Source: Verrucomicrobiia bacterium
GTDB taxonomy: Bacteria; Verrucomicrobiota; Verrucomicrobiia; Limisphaerales; UBA9464
Assembly (NCBI GenBank): GCA_019634635.1
Contig: JAHCBB010000019.1
Location: 1-64,000, forward strand
Direction: 5' to 3'
Length of the DNA: 64,000 nt
Shown here piece after piece: positions 1-7,953 of this stretch. Made by a program: the position numbers and the translations under genes. How positions within the stretch are numbered: the stretch's first letter is position 1; every line of letters starts with the position of its first letter. The notes beneath the pieces are model-generated. The model saw nothing but the letters and a program-made list of their open reading frames with translations. It made no database searches and had not been told where the DNA came from.

Positions 1-1563
1 AGGTGCCGGCGTAAGCGTGGCCAGGTCGGTGAAGGCACCGGTGAGGGAAAGCAGGGGCGGCAGGGCCGCGGCGGGGGTGCCCCCGCGACGCAGTTTGTAG
101 ATGCGTCCCGCCGTGCTGCTGAGCTGGCACAGATACAGCTCGTTGTTGTGGTCCAATCCGAAGCCCGACAGGCCGGTATACTCATTTCCAGCGTTGGGGT
201 CCCCGCTCTGAGGCAGGGTGCACAGAAACACCTTCCGCGCGGGTGTGCTCGACTCATCCAGTGCCCAGATGACGTTGGCAACATAGTCCCCAAAGATGTA
301 GTGGCCGCCGAGTTCCGCGGCGAATTCCTGCCCGCGGTACACGTAGCCGCCGATGATCGCCGCGCCATCGCTTTGGGGATAGTCCAGGACCGGCCGCCGA
401 TTGATCCCCAAATAGGGCGGGATGAGGTCCCCTCGAAGACCCTCGATGCGATCCCACTGGAAGTTGACTCCCGGAGGATCGCCCGGCTCAATGATGTTCA
501 GTTCGTCCCGGTCCCTCGCGCCCACATCCCCGATGAAGATCCTCCCGGTTGGGGGATCCACGGTCATCCGGTGAGGGCTGCGCAGGCCGATCGCGAAAAA
601 CTCCTCGAGCACCCCGGGCTGGCCAACGAATGGGTTGTCGTTAGGGATGAAGTAATTGGCCGTCACGCTGCCCGCCGGGAGCGGTTGCCTGGGAATGGGG
701 TGACTGATGGTCCCGCCGCGCTGATCCACGTCAATGCGCAGCACTCCCGAGTGCAGGCTGTGATGGATGCGCTGGTTATGGGCGGAGATGTTGTCGTCAC
801 CATTCGTCAGGTAGAGGAACCCATCCCGAGGGTGGAAAAACATCCCACCGCCGTTGTGCCAGACGGTGTCCGAGACCTGATCTATGAGGATCACCGCGCT
901 GCCGGGGACCGCGATGCCTTCTGCGTCGAGGGTATGGCGCTCCAGTCGGTCACGATTCGGGGTTGCACCCGTGGGGCGCCGGGTGGCGCTGCCCTGCACG
1001 GTGCCCGGAGGCACAAAGGTGTAATAGACGAAAAGATGCCGATTGGTCTCGAAGCCCGGGTGGTAGGCAATGCCCAGAAGGCCGGAGTCGCCCCAGCCCT
1101 GGCATTGGTTGGACAGATCGAGCACCAAGGTCCTCACCGTGGTGTCGGGATCGCTTGCGATCTGGTAGACGCGCCCCTCCCGCTCGTACACCGCCAGGTT
1201 GGAGGTGCCGGGCACGGGCAGGATGCCGATCGGGTTGAGGAAGGTCAGATTGGGAAAGGCAACCACCGCCGACCACGAACTGGAGAGGGTCGGCGCCACT
1301 GGGGGCATCCGGCCCCCGAGGAATTCGGAAAATGAGGGCCGTTGCTCCAACCCGTGGGCTGCCTCGGCCGCCAGCCCAAGCCAACCAAAGGCAAACAGGG
1401 CGGTGGCTTTGTTCAGGCACCCAAGCCAACGAACCTCCGCAAAACGGGAGTTGGTGAATCGTTTCCTTTGGACAGCCTCCGAAATGCCCTTGCACCGGCA
1501 TTGGTTGCAGGTCCCCGGCGAAGTCCGGAGTTGGGACTTGGGATGGGGCTGGGGCTGGTTCAC
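1..1563 (-). CDS. PQQ/GSDH-type sugar dehydrogenase-like secreted protein (C-terminus cut by window edge)
   Basis: The minus-strand frame is open from the window edge to about 1563 and reads as a six-bladed propeller of the glucose/sorbosone dehydrogenase family. Visible family signatures include a VWHNGGGMFFHPRDGFLYL stretch (revcomp near 800-870), GDDNISAHNQ, and a later GLRSPHRMTVDPPTG. A hydrophobic leader with an Ala-rich end (ALFAFGWLGLAAEA, near 1360-1400) suggests export. The start is uncertain. GTG at 1563 is the first conventional in-frame start, whereas CTG at 1416 would give a textbook signal peptide beginning with an Asn-Lys pair. These enzymes usually oxidise sugars outside the cytoplasm using PQQ, but substrate and cofactor cannot be read here. 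A dispersed element lies about 210 nt upstream. The C-terminus continues beyond position 1. Confidence 0.75.
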   Translation of the reverse strand, partial: MNQPQPHPKSQLRTSPGTCNQCRCKGISEAVQRKRFTNSRFAEVRWLGCLNKATALFAFGWLGLAAEAAHGLEQRPSFSEFLGGRMPPVAPTLSSSWSAVVAFPNLTFLNPIGILPVPGTSNLAVYEREGRVYQIASDPDTTVRTLVLDLSNQCQGWGDSGLLGIAYHPGFETNRHLFVYYTFVPPGTVQGSATRRPTGATPNRDRLERHTLDAEGIAVPGSAVILIDQVSDTVWHNGGGMFFHPRDGFLYLTNGDDNISAHNQRIHHSLHSGVLRIDVDQRGGTISHPIPRQPLPAGSVTANYFIPNDNPFVGQPGVLEEFFAIGLRSPHRMTVDPPTGRIFIGDVGARDRDELNIIEPGDPPGVNFQWDRIEGLRGDLIPPYLGINRRPVLDYPQSDGAAIIGGYVYRGQEFAAELGGHYIFGDYVANVIWALDESSTPARKVFLCTLPQSGDPNAGNEYTGLSGFGLDHNNELYLCQLSSTAGRIYKLRRGGTPAAALPPLLSLTGAFTDLATLTPAP

Positions 1564-2046
1564 ATAAATTGGGGTTGGGCTGGCGTGAATGACTGGAGAA
1601 AAACAGAACTGGACTAAACTTCAAGCGGAACGCGAAAAGGCTTGCATTCGATGCTATATCAGGTGTTGGAATTCTGTTCCGATGACGTGAGCGAAGCCAT
1701 CGCGAGCCTTTGGCTGCCCGGAGTGCTATCCGACCGGGAATGGAGAGGGAGGCGTTTTGAAAGTTGTCCGAGATCTGGACGGCTTGCCGGCGTGACTCGC
1801 GGGTGATGGCGACAAGGCATGGCCCTGAGATTCAATGCGGCATGAGTCGCTCGGATTGTTCGAAGGAATTCTCACCTGCGGTTTCTGGGGAGGGCCGCTT
1901 CTGTACCCTGCAGGGCCGCATGGCTTCAAATCCGAATGCTGGGACACGCTCCCGCGCGTCCGTAGCCGCGTCCGCGACGCGTCTGCGGCGGGAAGCGTTG
2001 CATTCGGGACTGACCCTGTAGTTCCCCCGCGAGGCGGGTCTGCTGT
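1564..2046. other. Intergenic region with dispersed element
   Basis: This 483-nt gap has no convincing gene. The short ORFs on both strands are shadows with no family resemblance. It contains copy 1 of the dispersed element (1774-1900) and the leader region of the minus-strand sugar dehydrogenase-like gene. Confidence 0.6.
1774..1900 (-). repeat. Dispersed element, copy 1
   Basis: This stretch resembles 5565-5700 in the same orientation. Shared blocks include CCGGCGTGACT, GGCATGAGTC, TTCGAAGG and CTCACC. Over the best 60 nt (1841-1900 against the segment starting just before 5640) I count by eye about 70% identity. Read on the minus strand, it sits about 210 nt upstream of the start of the sugar dehydrogenase-like gene. 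The plus-strand reading from ATG 1842 (MSRSDCSKEFSPAVSGEG) mirrors the N-terminus predicted for argH at copy 2. Function unknown. Confidence 0.6.
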
Positions 2047-3465
2047 TCAGGTGAGAATGGCCCGGATCACGTCGCCGTGAACGTCGGTGAGCCGGTAGTC
2101 GCGTCCATCGTGGCGGAAGGTGAGCTTCTCGTGGTCGAGGCCAAGCAGGTGGAGGAGGGTGGCGTGCAGGTCGTGCATATGGACCTTCCCCGTGACGGCG
2201 AGATGGCCGAAGTCGTCCGTGGCGCCCCAGGAAAATCCGGGCCTGACCCCGCCACCGGCAAGCCAGGTCGTGAAGCCGCCCGGATTGTGGTCGCGTCCCG
2301 TCCCGTTCTTCTCGGCATAGGGGGTGCGGCCGAATTCCGCTCCCCACCACACGAGGGTGTCCTCAAGGAGACCCCGCCGATCGAGGTCGGCGAGAAGTCC
2401 CGCCACGGGCTTGTCGGTGGCCCGGGCGTGGAAGGCATGGCGCGGGAGATCCGAGTGCTGGTCCCACCGCGGATTCGCGGTGTTGTCGCCATAGGTCACC
2501 TGGATGAAGCGGACCCCCGATTCGCAGAGCCGCCGGGCCACGAGACATTGGCGTCCAAACTCGTCGGTGGCGTCGTCTCCGATGCCATAGAGCCCGCGGG
2601 TGGCTTCGGATTCGTCGTCCAGATTCAGCAGTGCCGGCGCCGTGGACTGCAGGCGCCAGGCCAGTTCATAGGCCTGGATCACGGCCTCGGCGGCGTCGGA
2701 TTCGGCGGCATGAAGCGCCTGTTCCCGGTTGAGACGTTGCAGGAGCTCGAACTGCCGGCGGCGGCCCGCCGGATCCGTGCCGGTCCCGGGGAGCGAGCGC
2801 AGGGCCATATCGCGGGCGGAGCGGCCGGCGACGCCGAAGGGGGTGCCCTGGTGGAGGGGCGGCAGGAATGCGGCTCCCCAATTGCGCGCCCCCCCGTTGC
2901 CCAGACTGGGGGAGAGCGTGACAAATGCAGGGACGTTGGCATTGGCGGTTCCAAGGCCGTAGCTGACCCAGGCACCGACGCTGGGCCGGATGAAGTTGGT
3001 GGAGCCGCAATGGAGGAACAGCGTGGCCGGGCCGTGGGCCACGCCCTCGGTCTGCATGCCGTGCAGGAAGCAAAGCCGGTCCACCCAGCGTGCGGTCTGC
3101 GGAAAGAGCTCGCTCACCCAACGGCCGCTGTCGCCATGCCGTGAGAACTTCCAGGGCGACCGCATCACCCGCTGACTGGACCCCGCCATCCCGGTGTTGG
3201 CGAACACACGGGCGTCGTCAAAGGGCATCTGCTCGCCGTCATGGCGGTCCAACAGGGGCTTGTAATCGTAGGTGTCCACCTGGCTGGGCCCACCCTGCAT
3301 GAACAGGAAGATCACCCGTTTCGCGCGCGGACGCAGCCCGGGCAGGGGTTGCGCTCCGGATGCGCCGCGGGCGAGCCCCGTGATCGCGGCCAGCGCCAGG
3401 CCGCCAAAGCCGCAGGCCAGTTGACGCAGTGCAGTCCGGCGGGGAATGAGCGGTATCGGGCGCAT
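2047..3465 (-). CDS. DUF1501 family exported protein
   Basis: This 472-residue protein belongs to the DUF1501 family, sulfatase/alkaline-phosphatase-fold proteins abundant in Planctomycetes and Verrucomicrobia. The N-terminus has a twin-arginine motif (RRTALRQL) and a hydrophobic, Ala-rich segment, consistent with Tat export. Family hallmarks are FLFMQGGPSQVDTYDYKP near residue 55, a DQHSDLPRHA-type histidine region, and the C-terminal EFGRTPYAEKNGTGRDHNPG. The start is 6 nt downstream of the stop of the DUF1549/DUF1553 gene, so the two are almost certainly one operon. This pairing is the standard arrangement for these families. The reaction is not established; a role in degradation of complex organic matter is usually inferred. 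Confidence 0.9.
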   Translation of the reverse strand: MRPIPLIPRRTALRQLACGFGGLALAAITGLARGASGAQPLPGLRPRAKRVIFLFMQGGPSQVDTYDYKPLLDRHDGEQMPFDDARVFANTGMAGSSQRVMRSPWKFSRHGDSGRWVSELFPQTARWVDRLCFLHGMQTEGVAHGPATLFLHCGSTNFIRPSVGAWVSYGLGTANANVPAFVTLSPSLGNGGARNWGAAFLPPLHQGTPFGVAGRSARDMALRSLPGTGTDPAGRRRQFELLQRLNREQALHAAESDAAEAVIQAYELAWRLQSTAPALLNLDDESEATRGLYGIGDDATDEFGRQCLVARRLCESGVRFIQVTYGDNTANPRWDQHSDLPRHAFHARATDKPVAGLLADLDRRGLLEDTLVWWGAEFGRTPYAEKNGTGRDHNPGGFTTWLAGGGVRPGFSWGATDDFGHLAVTGKVHMHDLHATLLHLLGLDHEKLTFRHDGRDYRLTDVHGDVIRAILT

Positions 3466-3471
3466 GCAGCT

Positions 3472-5484
3472 CTAGTGGAGGTTCCGGAAGTCCACGGATC
3501 CCATCAAGGCATGGGCCAGTTCGGCCAGCGCCATTTCCGGTGGCAGGTCCTCCCGATGGAGGAACGCCGACGCCGTGTCGCGTTCCCCCGGGCTGGGCGG
3601 TCGCCCCAGCAGGGCGCGCCACAACCGTCCAACGGGATCCGCCGCCTCCCGAACGTGCTCCGCGGCGGCGGCGGCCTGTTCCAGGACGAAAGGGTGGTTG
3701 AGCAGGAAGAGCGCCTGGGGCGCGACGATCGCGCGCTCCCGGGCCCCGGTCACCCGGCCGGGATCCGCGAGATCGAATGCGGTAAGCGATTCCGGCAGCG
3801 CGTTTCGAAACATGGGCAGATAAACACTGCGCCAGGCCTCCGTGGCGACGTATCCATAATCCGCCGCAAGGCCTTCCGGGAAGGAGGATCCGGGCGGACC
3901 CGCCAGGTCGAGCTTGCCGGCGACCGCCAGCATCGAATCCCGCAAAACTTCCGCCTCAACCCGCCGCACCTGCCAGCGCCCCAGCCAGCGGTTCCCAGGG
4001 TCTGCCCGGAGCGAGGCCGCCACCGCCGGATCTGCCGGATCCCCCGAGCGTCGAAACGCGTGGGAGGTGACCAACCGACGGATCAGTCGCTTGCTGGACC
4101 AGCCGTCGGACATGAATTCCACGGCCAGGGTGTCGAGAAGTTCGGGATGGCTCGGGTGGTCTCCGGTGGTGCCGAAATTGTCCACCGAGGGCACCAGGCC
4201 CTTCCCGAAAACCCAGTGCCAGATCCGATTCACCCAGACGCGGGCGGTGAGCGGGTTCTCCGGATCCACCAGCCATGCCGCGAGTGATCGCCGGCCGCTG
4301 TCCGACGGGTCACATTCCGGGAAAGGGGTTTCGAAGGCCGCGGTCCACACCCCACGGGGGACGGCTTCGACGGGCTGACGCCAGTTCCCCCGGCGCAGGA
4401 CCGGCAGGTTGGTTGCCCCGATGTCCGCCGGGGTCATCGCCAGGGGCCGCCGGGCTCCGGCCCGGGCGAGGGCCAATGCGGTTTCCAGGTCGGATACGGA
4501 CGGTTCGTGAGGGTCCGGATCTTCCGGCAAATCGTTGGCGGAAGGGCCCGGAGCACCGCCGCGAGACCGGGCATCCTTGAGCGCAGCTTCCAGCCGCTTC
4601 ACCTCCTGTGCGGCCGCCGCCCACGCCTCCTCCTCGGCCGGAGTTCCGGGCAACGGTTGTTCGGTCCACTCGGACACGTTGGCGTGGACCAGCGGGCGCA
4701 TGCCGGAAAGGATTCCCGCCAGCGCGTGATAATCCCGGGCCGGTACGGGATCGAACTTGTGATCGTGGCAGCGGGCACAGGTGATCGTCTGCGCCAGGAA
4801 CGCCTTGCTGAGCACATCGAGTTGCTCGTCGAGGACGTCCAGCTCCAACTGTCGCTTGTCCTGCTCCTCCAGGTTGGTGTCGCCAAGCATCCAAAAGGTG
4901 GTCGCGACCCGGCCGCGCCGCCGGTCCTCAAGCGTTTCCGCGGGATAGAGGTCCCCCGCCACCTGTTCGCGGACAAAGGCGTCGAAGGGGCGGTCGGCAT
5001 TCCAACTGGCGATGACGTAGTCCCGGTAGCGCCACGCCTGCCGGAATGGAAATCCGCGCAGCGTCACGGAATCGGCATACCGCACGACATCCAGCCAGTG
5101 GCGGCCCCACCGCTCGCCGAAACGTGGTGAGGCCAGCAGGCGGTCCGTCAGGGTGGCCACGGGGTCCGGGGAATCGTCCTCCTCGAAGGCCTCCAGGGCC
5201 CCAGGGTCCGGGGGCAATCCGGTCAGGACCACGTACAAGCGACGGCACAGGGTGGCCCGATCCGCCTCGGGCGCGGGACGCAATCCCTCCGCCTCCAGGC
5301 GCGCCATCAGGAACCGATCCAACGAATCCTGGCAGGGCGTGGCGTTCACGAGGTCCGGTGGGCAGGTGGCCCGGGGCACCTGATAGGCCCAGTGCCCGAT
5401 CGGGACGGCATCGGCTCCGCAAGACTGGAGGAGTCCGGCGGACAGAGCGACGGCGGTCAGACAACGAACCCAACGGACGGACAC
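3472..5484 (-). CDS. DUF1549/DUF1553 exported lipoprotein-like protein
   Basis: About 670 residues from GTG 5484. The leader ends in LLQSC, a plausible lipobox. DUF1549 occupies roughly residues 40-235 (RLYVVLTGLPPDP, SPRFGERWGRHWLDVVRYADS). A CARCH heme-binding-type motif lies at 236-240 followed by DHKFDPV. DUF1553 fills the rest (NPLTARVWVNRIWHWVFGKG, VDNFGTTGDHPSHPELLD). There is no N-terminal PSCyt1 heme domain, so this is the short version of the family. The open frame extends far upstream to 6051, but that part overlaps argH and has only shadow composition, so it is rejected. The start is not certain because no ATG exists near the signal peptide. It is the first gene of the pair with DUF1501, and a dispersed element lies about 80 nt upstream. 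Confidence 0.85.
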   Translation of the reverse strand: MSVRWVRCLTAVALSAGLLQSCGADAVPIGHWAYQVPRATCPPDLVNATPCQDSLDRFLMARLEAEGLRPAPEADRATLCRRLYVVLTGLPPDPGALEAFEEDDSPDPVATLTDRLLASPRFGERWGRHWLDVVRYADSVTLRGFPFRQAWRYRDYVIASWNADRPFDAFVREQVAGDLYPAETLEDRRRGRVATTFWMLGDTNLEEQDKRQLELDVLDEQLDVLSKAFLAQTITCARCHDHKFDPVPARDYHALAGILSGMRPLVHANVSEWTEQPLPGTPAEEEAWAAAAQEVKRLEAALKDARSRGGAPGPSANDLPEDPDPHEPSVSDLETALALARAGARRPLAMTPADIGATNLPVLRRGNWRQPVEAVPRGVWTAAFETPFPECDPSDSGRRSLAAWLVDPENPLTARVWVNRIWHWVFGKGLVPSVDNFGTTGDHPSHPELLDTLAVEFMSDGWSSKRLIRRLVTSHAFRRSGDPADPAVAASLRADPGNRWLGRWQVRRVEAEVLRDSMLAVAGKLDLAGPPGSSFPEGLAADYGYVATEAWRSVYLPMFRNALPESLTAFDLADPGRVTGARERAIVAPQALFLLNHPFVLEQAAAAAEHVREAADPVGRLWRALLGRPPSPGERDTASAFLHREDLPPEMALAELAHALMGSVDFRNLH

Positions 5485-5564
5485 CCCTGCATCTAGGCCC
5501 TCTTGAACGACAAACTCAAGGCCCGGACGCCCGTGGGATCGGTGATTTTGCGGTTTTGCATGCC

Positions 5565-5700
5565 CTGGAGCCAGGGCTTGCTTCCCGGCGTGACTTGGGG
5601 GGGGGCGCGACGCAAGGTGTGCCTGCGTTTTTGCAAGGCATGAGTCATTCGAGTCGTTCGAAGGGATCCTCACCCGTGGTGTCGAGGTCGGGACGCTTTT
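5565..5700 (-). repeat. Dispersed element, copy 2 (runs into argH)
   Basis: This is the second copy of the element at 1774-1900, in direct orientation, so the two flank the DUF1501-DUF1549/DUF1553 pair. Read on the minus strand it is the leader of the DUF1549/DUF1553 gene. On the plus strand it contains the ATG at 5640 and would encode the first ~20 residues of ArgH. It includes a 9-nt or longer G run near 5597-5605, a place where sequencing errors are easy, but this is noncoding on both strands under the gene models given. Confidence 0.6.
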
Positions 5701-7097
5701 CCGCCGGGCCGGCTGCGGAGGTGGCTGCCTTCTCGGAGTCCATCCATTTTGATTGGCGGCTGTGGCGGCAGGACATCCGGGGCTCGCTGGCCCATGCGGC
5801 GATGCTGGTCCGGATCGGGATCCTGACGCAGGACGAACTGGAGGCGATCCGGTCGGGCTTCCAGACCGTCGCGGCCGAGATCGAAGCGGGGACATTCCGA
5901 TGGGATCCCGGGCTGGAGGATGTGCATATGAACCTGGAGGCCGCCCTGACCCGTCGGGTGCCTGCCGGGGCAAAGCTGCACACCGGGCGTTCCCGCAACG
6001 ATCAGGTGGCGCTCGACATGCGGTTGTGGCTGCGGGACGAAATCTCCGCACTGCGCGGCGATATTGGAGGGTTGCAGCGGACGCTGGTGACCCTCGCCTC
6101 GGCGCATGCCCCGGTGTGGATCCCGGGGTACACCCATCTCCAGCGCGCCCAGCCGGTCTCCTTTGCCCACCATTGCCTGGCCTACGTCGAGATGTTGTCG
6201 CGGGACGACGAACGGCTCGCCGACGCCCTCAAGCGGGTGAATGTGTGCCCGCTGGGATCCGGAGCACTGGCTGGCAGCACCCTGCCGTTGGACCGCGAAT
6301 TCGTGGCCGCCGAACTTGGATTCACCGACCCGTGCACCGGCCGCCCCTGCGTGGCCCGCAATTCCATGGACGCGGTGAGCGACCGGGATTTTGCGGTGGA
6401 ATTTTGTGCCGCAGCGGCATTGCTGGCGGTTCACCTCAGCCGCCTCGCCGAAGATGTGATCCTCTGGGCGACCTCGGAGTTTGCGTTCATCAGGATTGGC
6501 GACGCATACACCACGGGCTCGTCGCTGATGCCGCAGAAGAAGAACCCGGATATCGCCGAGCTGACCCGCGGGAAGACCGGCCGGGTCGTTGGAAATCTCA
6601 TGTCGCTGCTGACCCTGCTGAAGGGGCTGCCCATGACCTACAACCGGGACCTGCAGGAGGACAAGGAGCGGTTGTTCGATTCCGCGGACACGGTCCGGTC
6701 GTGTGTCCGGCTGATGGGGGCGATGCTGGCATCCACGGAGGTTCGGGCCGACGCCTGCCGGGCCGCGGCCTCGGATCCGCAGCTCCTGGCCACCGACCTT
6801 GCCGATTACCTCGTGCTGCGCGGCATGCCGTTTCGTGACGCCCATCATGTGGTGGGCGCCGTCGTGGCCCTTGCAGAGCGGTTGGGCCGGCCCCTGGACC
6901 GGTTGACAGTGGCGGAGCTCCAGTCGGTCTCGGAACGGTTTGGCCCCGATGCCCCCGGGGTCCTCGACTTGAAGCGGGCGATGTCGCGCCGCACTGCGAC
7001 CGGGTCGCCGGGTGCTCGCGAAGTGGCCCGGCAACTGGCGGGGTGGCGACGCCGCCTGAAGTTGCCGCGCGGGTCGGCACGCACGCCGGGGCGATGA
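5640..7097 (+). CDS. argH: Argininosuccinate lyase
   Basis: It cleaves argininosuccinate to arginine and fumarate, the last step of arginine synthesis. The 485-residue product carries the family N-terminus (ESIHFDWRLWRQDIRGS), the HTGRSRNDQ motif, GYTHLQRAQPVSFAHH, and the signature SSLMPQKKNPD. From ATG 5640 the first ~20 residues (MSHSSRSKGSSPVVSRSG) have no counterpart in usual ArgH and derive from the dispersed element. GTG codons at 5676 and 5679 would give a more usual length. The last 4 nt overlap the start of the phosphopantetheinyl transferase (ATGA), so the two are probably co-translated. No other arg genes are in the window. Confidence 0.95.
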   Translation: MSHSSRSKGSSPVVSRSGRFSAGPAAEVAAFSESIHFDWRLWRQDIRGSLAHAAMLVRIGILTQDELEAIRSGFQTVAAEIEAGTFRWDPGLEDVHMNLEAALTRRVPAGAKLHTGRSRNDQVALDMRLWLRDEISALRGDIGGLQRTLVTLASAHAPVWIPGYTHLQRAQPVSFAHHCLAYVEMLSRDDERLADALKRVNVCPLGSGALAGSTLPLDREFVAAELGFTDPCTGRPCVARNSMDAVSDRDFAVEFCAAAALLAVHLSRLAEDVILWATSEFAFIRIGDAYTTGSSLMPQKKNPDIAELTRGKTGRVVGNLMSLLTLLKGLPMTYNRDLQEDKERLFDSADTVRSCVRLMGAMLASTEVRADACRAAASDPQLLATDLADYLVLRGMPFRDAHHVVGAVVALAERLGRPLDRLTVAELQSVSERFGPDAPGVLDLKRAMSRRTATGSPGAREVARQLAGWRRRLKLPRGSARTPGR

Positions 7098-7777
7098 TCG
7101 AGGTCTGGGATGCCGACCTTTCCGCGCCCCAGCTGCCGGATGTCCGGCTGGCGGCTTTGCTGTCTCCCGAAGAGCTGGCGAGGTGCGGCCGGTTCCATTT
7201 CGAACGGGATCGTGTGCGCTTTCTCCGGCGCCGGGCGTTTCGCCGGCTTTGCCTGGCTGCGCGTCTTGGGCTGGCTGCGCGCGACCTCGAGTTCCGCCTG
7301 GGAGCCCACGGCAAACCGGCAGTGGCGGGGGCGCCGGAGGACTTTGAATTCAACGACTCCGGGTCCGGTGCCCGGGCGCTCCTGGCGACATGCTTCGGGG
7401 GAAAGGTGGGAGTGGATCTGGAAGAGCACCGGCCCTTCGATGAAGACCTCGCCGCGGTGATCGGGCGGTTCGCATCGGACGAGCAGCACCAGCTTCTGGC
7501 GTGCGATCCGCTCCAGCGTGCGCCGCGCTTCTTCGAATGCTGGGTCCGGAAGGAGGCTTTTGTGAAGGCGGTCGGACTGGGACTCCACCTGCCGTTGGAG
7601 AGCTTCTCCGTGCCGGTTGCGCCCGATGCGGTCGCCGCTGCGGTCAAGTGGCCCGGGGATCCGGTAAGTGGACGACCGTGGTGGGTGACTTCGATCGAGC
7701 TGGGCGTCGGATGGTCCGCAGCCGTGGTGAGCGACCGGCCGGATTGCGTGCGCCGGACGCCGTGGTCCTGGCGGTGA
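7094..7777 (+). CDS. 4'-phosphopantetheinyl transferase, Sfp type
   Basis: The protein of about 227 residues should transfer 4'-phosphopantetheine from CoA to a serine of a carrier protein. It shows GVDLEEHRPF (the GVDxE metal-binding motif) and FFECWVRKEAFVKAVGLGL (the W..KEA..K motif). In the segment that is normally NxSHS the sequence reads FNDSGSG, so the conserved His is not at its usual place. That leaves either a divergent active site or local misalignment. ATG 7094 overlaps the argH stop and is preferred over an upstream in-frame ATG at 7043, which would overlap argH by 55 nt. No PKS, NRPS or acyl-carrier gene is nearby, so the target carrier is unknown. Confidence 0.8.
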   Translation: MIEVWDADLSAPQLPDVRLAALLSPEELARCGRFHFERDRVRFLRRRAFRRLCLAARLGLAARDLEFRLGAHGKPAVAGAPEDFEFNDSGSGARALLATCFGGKVGVDLEEHRPFDEDLAAVIGRFASDEQHQLLACDPLQRAPRFFECWVRKEAFVKAVGLGLHLPLESFSVPVAPDAVAAAVKWPGDPVSGRPWWVTSIELGVGWSAAVVSDRPDCVRRTPWSWR

Positions 7778-7953
7778 ACCGGCTCCGGCGCGAAACCGTC
7801 CGGGTTGGGGCCTGGCGACCCCGCCCGGCCCGCCAGCGGGGGCGGTGATCATTCACCCGACTCCGAACCGGTCGGCGGCGGTGGGCGGGTGGCGCCCGAC
7901 GGCATTTCGCGCTCTTGGCTGGACGCGCACTCCCGCTACGGTCGGACCGCACG

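Noticed and set aside
148..1335. 395-residue plus-strand ORF opposite the sugar dehydrogenase-like gene
   Set aside because: The minus strand reads as a recognisable GSDH-type enzyme; the plus-strand frame is a GC-driven shadow with no family likeness.
5485..6051. N-terminal extension of the DUF1549/DUF1553 frame
   Set aside because: It overlaps argH on the opposite strand, is Pro/Arg/Ser-rich shadow sequence, and places the signal peptide internally.
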